This document shows positions 16,453 through 22,540 of a stretch of DNA of 26,790 bases, piece after piece. The translations under genes were made by a program, and so were the position numbers. Numbering within the stretch: the stretch's first letter is position 1; the number at the start of each line of letters is the position of its first letter. Origin of the DNA: CAYNFT01 sp964396535 (lineage in GTDB: Bacteria > Chloroflexota > Dehalococcoidia > Dehalococcoidales > UBA2162); NCBI GenBank assembly GCA_964396535.1, contig CAYNFT010000020.1, forward strand, positions 1 through 26,790, given 5' to 3'. Below the pieces are notes generated by a model. It was not told where the DNA came from and did no database searches. It saw only the letters and a list, made by a program, of their open reading frames with translations.

Positions 16453-16531
16453 ACAGGTAGAGCGTTTTGTATAGTGATGTGACCGGTAGAGAGGAGTGAG
16501 TAATTACGAAGGAAGAGATTAAGATTCTATT

Positions 16532-17890
16532 GTGAAAATGGATGCAGTTGAGAGGGACTGGACGAAAGGTGGCATCTTTCGCAATCTCGTTCTGCTGTCC
16601 TGGCCCATAATGATAAGCAGTTCCTTCAATATACTGGGGCCTGTTATTGACATGATATGGGTGGGCAAGCTGGGAGCAGCCTCTATTGCCGGGGTAGGCG
16701 TTGCTGGTATGGCTGTCATGTTCGTGACCTCGGCAAGGATGGGTCTCACTATGGGTACCAGGGCTATAGTCGCCCGTTTCATCGGGGCAGACGATGCCAG
16801 AGGTGCCAATCATGTAGCGCAGCAAGCCTTCGTTATCAGTGCTATCTTCTCTATAATTATGGCGTCAATAGGCATCTTATTTGCTGAGCCAATATTGAGT
16901 ATTTTTGGGCTGGAAGCTGATGTTATCTCCGAAGGGACGGCATATATGCGCATACAGTTCATTGGTACGGTGGCTATGTCCTTCCGCATGATGTCTGAGG
17001 GCGTTATGCAGGCATCGGGTGATACGGTAACCCCGATGAGAATTACCATCCTTTTCAGGCTTCTCCATGCATCTCTTTGTCCTTTTCTCATATTCGGCTG
17101 GTGGATATTTCCTCGTTTTGGCGTCAGTGGAGCAGCTATAACTAATGTCATTGCTCAGGGCTTGGGAGGGGCTGTCGGATTTTGGATTCTCTTTAGCGGG
17201 CGGTCTCGGCTACGGCTGACCTTGCGAGATTTTCACCTTGACTTTAATATTATATGGCGTATAGTGAAGATTGGTATCCCTGCTGCTATCACTGGTGCTG
17301 AAAGAAGCTTTGCTGACATGGCGTTGGTGTGGTTTATGTCTCCCTTTGGTACCCTGGCGGTGGCGGGTCATACCCTGCTCCAGAGGGTAGAGGCGGTAAT
17401 CCGGATGCCATGTATGGGATTGGGTCAGGGTTCTGGCGTGCTGGTGGGGCAAAACCTGGGGGCGCATCAACCCGAGCGAGCGGAGAGGAGCGGCTGGCTG
17501 GCGGGGGGTCTGGCTGAGGGTTTTGCGCTCGTTATTTCGGTGGTGATACTGCTGTGGGCTGAGAGCATAGTTCGTGTCTTCAATGCTGAGCCTGATGTGG
17601 TAGAGATGGCCAGTATTTTTATGAGGATAGCGGCGGCCGGTTACTTATTTATGGGCCTTTATTTTGTGATGCAGACTTCTATCTCCGGTGCTGGTGACAC
17701 CCTGCCGCCGATGCTGGTTACCCTGCTAAACTTCTGGCTGGTTCAAATAACTCTGGCCTTCTTCCTGCCGCGATTTACTACTCTCGGTGTGTACGGAGTG
17801 CGGTGGGCAATAGTAGCTGGCTGGGTTGTGGGGGCTATAGCCTACTCGATATATTTCTGGAGGGGGCGGTGGAAACGTAAGATGGTATAA
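16532..17890 (+). CDS. MATE-family efflux transporter, array copy 5
   Basis: 452 residues; the N-terminal extension before ERDWTKG is eight residues shorter than in copies 1, 3 and 4. TM1 has Asp40; the predicted TM7 acid is Glu257 in GAERS; the loop is GLGQGSG as in copies 1 and 4. The last third, however, has ISGAGDTLPPML and resembles copies 2 and 3, so this copy looks mosaic. The C-terminus varies slightly (GRWKRKMV). The GTG at 16532 is the chosen start, but ATG 16538 two codons later is a good alternative, since the purine-rich site lies 20 or more bases upstream of either. Intact gene, substrate unknown. Confidence 0.91.
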   Translation: MKMDAVERDWTKGGIFRNLVLLSWPIMISSSFNILGPVIDMIWVGKLGAASIAGVGVAGMAVMFVTSARMGLTMGTRAIVARFIGADDARGANHVAQQAFVISAIFSIIMASIGILFAEPILSIFGLEADVISEGTAYMRIQFIGTVAMSFRMMSEGVMQASGDTVTPMRITILFRLLHASLCPFLIFGWWIFPRFGVSGAAITNVIAQGLGGAVGFWILFSGRSRLRLTLRDFHLDFNIIWRIVKIGIPAAITGAERSFADMALVWFMSPFGTLAVAGHTLLQRVEAVIRMPCMGLGQGSGVLVGQNLGAHQPERAERSGWLAGGLAEGFALVISVVILLWAESIVRVFNAEPDVVEMASIFMRIAAAGYLFMGLYFVMQTSISGAGDTLPPMLVTLLNFWLVQITLAFFLPRFTTLGVYGVRWAIVAGWVVGAIAYSIYFWRGRWKRKMV

Positions 17891-17949
17891 TTACCGGTTC
17901 ACTGTTCGTGGTTGCCGGGGCAATTGAGCAGGCAGAGCGCTTAGATTAG
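17891..17949 (+). pseudogene. Best-preserved folC relic (spacer between MATE copies 5 and 6)
   Basis: Starting at 17893 the frame reads TGSLFVVAGAIEQA, identical to the folC C-terminus for 14 codons, then ERLD and a TAG in place of GKFGLTI. DNA identity to folC 10558-10600 is very high. This proves the direction of the duplication: folC tail sequence was copied together with a MATE gene. Confidence 0.88.
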
Positions 17950-18006
17950 TGGTGTGACCGGTGGAAAGGGACGCCTGCTTAAAATGGAAGAAGTGAGGAT
18001 TCTACC

Positions 18007-19365
18007 GTGAGAAGGGCTACGCTTGAGAGGGACTGGACAAAAGGTAGTGTGGTTGGCAATCTCTGGTCTCTATCTTGGCCTCTTTTAATAGGCAATACTC
18101 TCACCATGCTGGGTCCTACCATTGACATGATATGGGTGGGTAAGCTGGGAGCGGCCTCTATCGCTGGAGTGGGTGTTTCTGGTATTGCCGTCATGGTGGT
18201 GAATTCACTGTTGACGGGTCTCTTCACAGGCACTACAGCCATGATTGCTCGCTTTGTGGGGGCAAGAGAGGAACAGAGTGCCAATCGTGTCGCACAGCAA
18301 GCCTTCGTTATCGGAGTTGCCTTTTCTATATTTATGGCGGTAATAGGCATCTTCTTTGCTAAGCCGATATTCAGCCTTTTTGGACTGGAGGCTGATGTTG
18401 TTACCGAAGGAGTGGCATACATGCGCATACAGTTGGTTGGCATGGTGACCATGAGTTCGATGGCGGTGGCTCGGAGCATTATGCAGGCATCGGGTGACAC
18501 AAAGACTCCGATGAAAATAAGCATCGGCAGTAGACTTTTTCATGTGACCCTTTGTCCCTTCCTCGTCTTTGGTTGGTGGATATTTCCCCGCCTGGGTGTC
18601 AGTGGAGCAGCTCTGAGCAATGTCATTGCCCAGGCTCTGGCCGGGGCTCTTGGGCTGTGGATTCTCTTTAGCGGGCGGACTCGACTGTCGGTGACATTGA
18701 GAAACCTCCGTTTTGATGGGAACATCGTCTGGCGTACGGTGAAGATTGGCCTTCCTGCCTCGATAACGAATATCGAAAGAAGCTTTTCCCAACTGGTGCT
18801 GGTATGGTTTGTTATCCCATTTGGCACTTTGGCAGTGGCAGCTCATTCTCTGGCTCAAAGGATAGACCAGTTTGTGCAAATGCCTTGTGCAGGATTAGGC
18901 ACGTCTGCTGGCATACTGGCGGGGCAAAACCTGGGTGCTGACCAGCCAGAGCGATCTGCCAGAACAGGCTGGCTAGCCGCAGGCTTGTCTACATGTTTTA
19001 CGGTCATCTGTTCAGTGATAATATGGTTTTGGGCTGAGAATCTAGTTAGTATTTTCAATACCGAGCCTAGTCTGCTGGAGATAGCTGGCACCTTCCTCAG
19101 GATACAAATAGCAGGTTACGTGGTGTGGGGTATGGTCATAGCATTGAGCATGTCTCTGAACGGGCTTGGTGACACCGTAATAACAATGCTGACTAACCTG
19201 TCAACTATGTGGGGGGTGTCGATAACACTAGCCTACTTCCTACCGCGGGTTACTGGTCTTGGTGTTTATGGAGTTAGATGGGCAATGGTGGCTGGCATAG
19301 CTATGCGGGCGATTATCTACCCAGTATATTTCCGTCTGGGGAGATGGAAGCGCAAGAAGATATAG
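18007..19365 (+). CDS. MATE-family efflux transporter, array copy 6
   Basis: 452 residues. Same short N-terminus as copy 5 (LERDWTKG), TM1 Asp40, Glu257 in NIERS at the predicted TM7 acid. The loop after TM8 is GLGTSAG, unlike the other copies, and the C-terminal half has LNGLGDT as in copies 1 and 4. It ends GRWKRKKI. Start GTG with GAGGA seven bases upstream, the best ribosome site in the array. It is the last copy: the 3' flank has no clear folC relic, and the next gene is on the opposite strand, so the array ends here. It appears intact and is one of the more diverged copies. Confidence 0.92.
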   Translation: MRRATLERDWTKGSVVGNLWSLSWPLLIGNTLTMLGPTIDMIWVGKLGAASIAGVGVSGIAVMVVNSLLTGLFTGTTAMIARFVGAREEQSANRVAQQAFVIGVAFSIFMAVIGIFFAKPIFSLFGLEADVVTEGVAYMRIQLVGMVTMSSMAVARSIMQASGDTKTPMKISIGSRLFHVTLCPFLVFGWWIFPRLGVSGAALSNVIAQALAGALGLWILFSGRTRLSVTLRNLRFDGNIVWRTVKIGLPASITNIERSFSQLVLVWFVIPFGTLAVAAHSLAQRIDQFVQMPCAGLGTSAGILAGQNLGADQPERSARTGWLAAGLSTCFTVICSVIIWFWAENLVSIFNTEPSLLEIAGTFLRIQIAGYVVWGMVIALSMSLNGLGDTVITMLTNLSTMWGVSITLAYFLPRVTGLGVYGVRWAMVAGIAMRAIIYPVYFRLGRWKRKKI

Positions 19366-19470
19366 TTCGGCATTAGAGCAGGTGGGAGATTGGTGGTAAA
19401 AACAAAGCAACCAGAGAGGGCTGGCATATTGACAGGTCGCCTTTGAGGAGTGAGGTTAGCCAGATAAAAC

Positions 19471-19734
19471 TCAGGGGGTGGAGTTAAAGTGTGTGGTTAG
19501 AGCCTCTTCGGGTAGCATATTGCCCAGGATTTTCTCTAGTGCCATAGTATGGCTGCAGGTCTCCCAGCTTGAGAAGAAGTGGCAGGAGCAGTGCCACTTG
19601 CCATCATGGTAACTGATATCGTAGTTATCATTCTCCCCGCGGAATTTCACTGAAAGCTCGTAGAAGGTAACCCGGTCTTTCTCTTGAGCATAGAGTTTGG
19701 CTTTCTCTATTTTCCCAATCAAGCTTGACTGCAT
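19471..19734 (-). CDS. Small SWIM-type zinc-finger protein
   Basis: 87 residues. The SWIM pattern CxCx(n)CxH is present as WHCSCHFFSSWETCSH, with a preceding beta-rich region (YDISYHDGKW) and a following short helix (MALEKILG), the usual SWIM arrangement. SWIM fingers bind DNA, RNA or proteins; here the finger is almost the entire protein, so it is likely an adaptor or small regulator. The ATG at 19734 is preferred because AGGAGG lies seven to eight bases upstream; the ATG at 19740 is too close to it. It converges on the MATE array and diverges from dtd. A terminator-like hairpin sits in its leader. No specific role can be assigned. Confidence 0.8.
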   Translation of the reverse strand: MQSSLIGKIEKAKLYAQEKDRVTFYELSVKFRGENDNYDISYHDGKWHCSCHFFSSWETCSHTMALEKILGNMLPEEALTTHFNSTP

Positions 19735-19752
19735 AAACATACCTCCTAAATC

Positions 19753-19782
19753 AAAAAGGCACTGATTCCTTACTCTCAGTGC
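19753..19782 (-). terminator. Terminator-like hairpin in the leader of the SWIM gene (possible attenuator)
   Basis: On the minus strand GCACTGA (19776-19782) and TCAGTGC (19759-19765) form a 7-base stem with a 10-base loop, followed after one C by TTTTT (19753-19757), just upstream of the AGGAGG of the SWIM gene. Upstream, GTGGCAC (19792-19798, minus) could pair with the GTGCC of the stem's second arm, a possible alternative fold. The position suggests attenuation instead of a transcript end, but no known leader class is recognised. Confidence 0.45.
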
Positions 19783-19924
19783 TCTTTTCTCGTGCCACTC
19801 TTAACAATAGCTGCTAGATGCATGTTATCTATTTCCCATCAGACTGTCCTCATTAATTTAATTCTACTCCTTTTTTGCTGATAAGTCTAGGGGAGTCAGG
19901 GTGGAATTGGTGGGAAATTTAAAA

Positions 19925-19953
19925 TTGTTTTAGTTTGGCTATTACGGTAAAAT
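19925..19953 (+). promoter_or_regulatory. Promoter for dtd
   Basis: TTGTTT (19925-19930), 17-base spacer, TAAAAT (19948-19953), ending 30 bases before the GTG start of dtd. Confidence 0.4.
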
Positions 19954-19983
19954 GTGCGGGAAAGGTGAAAGGAGAAGTAAGCG

Positions 19984-20433
19984 GTGAAGGCGCTACTGCA
20001 GCGGGTTACTGGAGCCTCGGTTAGTGTTGCTGGTGAGCAGGTGGGCAGGATTGGCCGGGGGCTGGTGGTTTTTGTGGGGGTGGCTAATGGTGATACAGAA
20101 AAGGATGTGCATTATCTGGTGCAAAAGATAGCCGGCCTGCGCATTTTTGCTGATGAAGAGGGCAGGTTTAATCTTTCGGCTCTGGATATCGAAGGTGAGC
20201 TGTTATTGGTGAGCCAATTTACCCTCCTGGCTGATACCAGAAAGGGTCGTCGTCCCAGTTTTGTTGAGGCAGCACCGCCGGCTCAGGCTGAAGCGTTGTT
20301 TGAGCAGTTTATAGAGCAGGCTCGCGCTACCGGCTTAAAGGTGGAGACCGGGCGCTTTCAACAATATATGCAGGTAGAAATCCATAATGATGGTCCGGTA
20401 ACCATAATGCTGGATAGCAGAGAGAAATTTTAG
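19984..20433 (+). CDS. dtd: D-aminoacyl-tRNA deacylase
   Basis: 149 residues, the standard length. Removes D-amino acids (and glycine from tRNA-Ala) from mischarged tRNAs in the cytoplasm. The opening MKALLQRVTGASVSV, the SQFTLLADTRKGRRPSF segment and the C-terminal NDGPVTIMLDS (cross-subunit Gly-cisPro motif) are all present. GTG start, preceded by GGAGAAG at good spacing; a promoter-like sequence lies at 19925-19953. The Fur-family gene follows after 100 bases with its own promoter. Nothing is unusual in the sequence. Confidence 0.96.
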   Translation: MKALLQRVTGASVSVAGEQVGRIGRGLVVFVGVANGDTEKDVHYLVQKIAGLRIFADEEGRFNLSALDIEGELLLVSQFTLLADTRKGRRPSFVEAAPPAQAEALFEQFIEQARATGLKVETGRFQQYMQVEIHNDGPVTIMLDSREKF

Positions 20434-20464
20434 AAATCAGTGGCTATCGAAATTAATGAATAAC

Positions 20465-20502
20465 TGCAAGGACTTGCAAAATCATCAGGATTTCGGTATA
20501 GT
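20465..20502 (+). promoter_or_regulatory. Promoter of the Fur-family gene with an overlapping palindromic operator
   Basis: TTGCAA (20474-20479), 17-base spacer, TATAGT (20497-20502), about 30 bases before the GTG. The -35 box is inside the palindrome TGCAAGGACTTGCA (20465-20478, TGCAA-N4-TTGCA), so a bound repressor would occlude it. A near-identical motif (TGCAT-N4-TTGCA) occurs at 20973-20986. Autoregulation by the Fur-family product is the simplest reading. Confidence 0.55.
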
Positions 20503-20533
20503 TTAATCAGTCTATTGAATTAGGTGAAGTCAA

Positions 20534-20956
20534 GTGGAACGGTCCCGGGATATAGCTGGTAAATTAAGCAGGCAAGGGTACAGGCTGACCCCTCAGCGAG
20601 TGATGATACTGGATGCTATTGAAAATAGCGATAATCATATCAGTGCTGAGGAAATCTATTCGCAGGTTGTAGCCACATACCCCAAGATTAACATATCAAC
20701 TGTCTATCGCACCCTGGAATTGCTCAAGCAGCTTGGGCTGATATATGAGATAGACCTGGGAGAAGGTCGTATTGGTTATCACCCTGAAAGCAGGGGGCAT
20801 CATCATCACCTGATTTGTCGAAATTGTGGTGCAGTAATTGATGTTGGCGAATCGGTGCTATTTCCCATTCAGGCTATTTTGCTTCAGGCGTTCGAATTCA
20901 GAGCTGACTTGAGGCATCTGGCTATTTTTGGTCTCTGTAAGAATTGCCAGAAATGA
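20534..20956 (+). CDS. Fur-family metal-dependent transcriptional regulator (possibly nickel-type)
   Basis: 140 residues. The winged helix covers about residues 10-85, with the recognition helix ISTVYRTLELLKQLGL at 54-69. The dimerisation domain has a metal-site cluster HHHH (89-92), a structural zinc site CRNC (95-98) and a second CxxC (135-138). This is the full Fur/Zur/PerR/Nur layout; the sequence alone does not decide the metal. GTG start, weak ribosome site. The neighbours are a CooT-like nickel protein and a metal ABC importer, and the nearby TGCAW-N4-TTGCA motifs resemble the nickel-responsive Nur box, so a nickel regulator is my best guess; Zur is the main alternative. Confidence 0.9.
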   Translation: MERSRDIAGKLSRQGYRLTPQRVMILDAIENSDNHISAEEIYSQVVATYPKINISTVYRTLELLKQLGLIYEIDLGEGRIGYHPESRGHHHHLICRNCGAVIDVGESVLFPIQAILLQAFEFRADLRHLAIFGLCKNCQK

Positions 20957-20967
20957 TTTTTTAGGCA

Positions 20968-20991
20968 GTTATTGCATCTTATTGCAATAAC
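20968..20991 (+). promoter_or_regulatory. Inverted repeat after the Fur-family gene: operator and/or terminator
   Basis: GTTATTGCA (20968-20976) and TGCAATAAC (20983-20991) are exact inverse complements with a 6-base loop, followed by AATTTTTTG, which fits a weak AT-rich terminator. Inside it lie a perfect 12-base palindrome TTATTGCAATAA (20979-20990) and the motif TGCATCTTATTGCA (20973-20986), matching the operator before the Fur-family gene. It is 30 bases upstream of the next start codon. Both roles are possible. Confidence 0.5.
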
Positions 20992-21020
20992 AATTTTTTG
21001 TAATAATACTGGGAGGTGTT

Positions 21021-21239
21021 ATGGCTAACGAGGAAAGAGCTAAACTCAGGACCTTGCTAAATTACTGGATAGAGCATAATAAAGAACACGGCCAGGAATT
21101 TAGAGAGTGGGCGGATAAGGTAAAAGGAGTTGGCGAAGCTGAAGTCGCTGAAGAGATGCTGCAAGCAGTCCAGGAAATGGATAAAGCAAGTGAACGCTTA
21201 TTACAAGCCTTAAAACTATTGGAGAAAAAGGAGCTTTAA
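21021..21239 (+). CDS. Small helical protein with a conserved His/Glu motif, paired with CooT
   Basis: 72 residues, ATG after GGGAGGTGTT. It is predicted to be all helical: a first helix (LRTLLNYWIEHNKEHGQEFREWADKV, residues 9-34) has His19, Glu22, His23 and Glu26 spaced along one face, a plausible metal site; a second helix follows from about residue 37 to the end. I associate this layout with a small domain of unknown function (DUF8180, from memory) that recurs next to CooT-like nickel proteins. It ends four bases before the CooT-like gene and must be co-transcribed. A nickel-handling accessory role is inferred from the context. Confidence 0.8.
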   Translation: MANEERAKLRTLLNYWIEHNKEHGQEFREWADKVKGVGEAEVAEEMLQAVQEMDKASERLLQALKLLEKKEL

Positions 21240-21243
21240 AAAG

Positions 21244-21435
21244 ATGTGTCTATCAAAGGCGTATGTTGAGAAGAATGGTGATAGGGAGCTTCTGATGGAA
21301 GAAATTGCCTCAGTGGAAATTGAGGATAACAAGCTCCTGTTTAAGACACTCTTCGGAGAGCAGAAAGAAGTGGAGGCAAAAGTTAGACAAATTGATTTTA
21401 TGACCCACAGCATCTTCTTGGATAATCTAAAATAG
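21244..21435 (+). CDS. CooT-family nickel-binding protein
   Basis: 63 residues. The MCLSKAYV opening with Cys2 and the following ELLMEEIASVEIEDNKLLFKTLFGE and IDFMTHSIFLD segments fit the CooT family. There a Cys2-containing N-terminus of a small beta-barrel dimer binds Ni(II), as in Rhodospirillum CooT, which supplies nickel to carbon monoxide dehydrogenase. The start has AAGGAG about 11 bases upstream, inside the previous gene's end. Context: metal regulator upstream, metal ABC importer downstream. No CODH genes are in this window, so its client enzyme is elsewhere or different. Confidence 0.85.
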   Translation: MCLSKAYVEKNGDRELLMEEIASVEIEDNKLLFKTLFGEQKEVEAKVRQIDFMTHSIFLDNLK

Positions 21436-21541
21436 GAAGATGTTTCATCCAAAGACAGGTGACTTAACTAACTGGGACAAAAGATTCTAGGGTGCTATTG
21501 CAAATACAACGGATTGAATTTTTATTAAAGGGGAGACTTTT

Positions 21542-22441
21542 TTGAAAAAATATAGCGTTTTCGTTATCACCATTATAGTTTTCAGTCTTGTTATCTTGTC
21601 GATACTGAGTGGTTGTACGCCGGAGGAAACGTCCCAGCTCAAGGTAGTTACCAGCACGTCCATGATGGCTCAAATAGTGGAGATAATCGGGGGTGATATG
21701 GTTGATGTGGTCAATATCCTTCCGCCGACACAATGTCCGGGACACTATGACGTCAAACCCGGTGATATTCAGAAGCTGGCTGGCGCTGAGCTTTTTCTCC
21801 TGCATGGCTGGCAGGGGGAGACGTTTGCTCACGAAATAATCGATTCAGCCAATAATCCTGACCTCACCGTAGTCACGATTGCTGTCAAAGGTAAATTCAT
21901 GACGCCACCGCCGCAATTGGAAGCGACCCAGACGCTTACCAGTGACTACTGGATGACACCGCCGGTGCAGCTAGAGGCAACCGAGATGATTACCGACGCC
22001 TTGTGTCAGGTAGATGCTGAAAACAGTGCTGACTACCAAAAGTTGGCGGCGGGATATAAAGACAGGATTGTGGCTAAGGAAGCTGAGATAAAAGCCAAGC
22101 TCGCTGATAAAAACCTTGTCAACATTAATGTGTTATGTGCTCAGATGCAAGTTGGATTTGTCCAGTGGACGGGTCTCAATATTATTGCCACCTATGGCAG
22201 ACCTGACTCACTTACTCCACAGGTAGTGAAGGAACTGGTAGATGCGGGTAGAGAGGAAAGCGTGACCTTGATTATGGATAACCTCCAGAGCGGTCAGGAT
22301 GCCGGAGCTGGGATAGCTGAGGAACTGGGCTGCAAGAGGATAATACTTACCAACTTCCCTGGTGGGTTTGATGACACCGAGACTTGGGAGAAAACAATTG
22401 ACTATAATATTGAGCGGATACTGGAGGCAATAGCTGAGTAG
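21542..22441 (+). CDS. Metal ABC transporter substrate-binding lipoprotein, atypical ligands
   Basis: 299 residues. The N-terminal signal ends in the lipobox LSGC with Cys25, so it is a membrane-tethered lipoprotein. The fold follows the ZnuA/TroA cluster (cluster 9): VVTSTSMMAQIVEIIGGD, GHYDVKPGD with His68, LLHGW, and a C-terminal lobe. However, the second His usually found in a DPHxWL segment is missing (DYWMTPP here), and the third in the HxAFGY region is replaced by CAQMQVGF with Cys199. There are additional Cys at 65, 155 and 264. Residues 120-137 are repeated at 138-151. Start TTG after AGGGGAGA. It is the first gene of an importer with the ATPase and permease that follow; the metal may not be zinc. 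Confidence 0.85.
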   Translation: MKKYSVFVITIIVFSLVILSILSGCTPEETSQLKVVTSTSMMAQIVEIIGGDMVDVVNILPPTQCPGHYDVKPGDIQKLAGAELFLLHGWQGETFAHEIIDSANNPDLTVVTIAVKGKFMTPPPQLEATQTLTSDYWMTPPVQLEATEMITDALCQVDAENSADYQKLAAGYKDRIVAKEAEIKAKLADKNLVNINVLCAQMQVGFVQWTGLNIIATYGRPDSLTPQVVKELVDAGREESVTLIMDNLQSGQDAGAGIAEELGCKRIILTNFPGGFDDTETWEKTIDYNIERILEAIAE

Positions 22442-22483
22442 AAGGAGAGTCTGAGAGTAGTGAAGCCTCTATTCCCGCAGGGC

Positions 22484-22512
22484 GTTAAAGAGGGACGAAG
22501 TCCTTCTTTAAC
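22484..22512 (+). repeat. Palindromic mini-element between the lipoprotein and ATPase genes
   Basis: GTTAAAGAGGGAC (22484-22496) and GTCCTTCTTTAAC (22500-22512) pair over 13 positions with a single G-T, around a GAA loop, followed by a CTTCCC-type flank. Stem, GAAG loop and flank resemble the second hairpin of the cluster at 8879-9014, and both translate to a similar short peptide pattern. It lies between an early GTG (22460) and the ATG used for the ATPase. Confidence 0.65.
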
Positions 22513-22540
22513 AATCTTCCCTAGGAGAAGGGGCAATAAT

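Noticed and set aside
21491..21510. Third copy of the TGCAW-N4-TTGCA operator before the binding lipoprotein gene
   Set aside because: A TTGCA half-site is present but the matching left half is not, so it does not meet the pattern, although it could serve as a -35 box.
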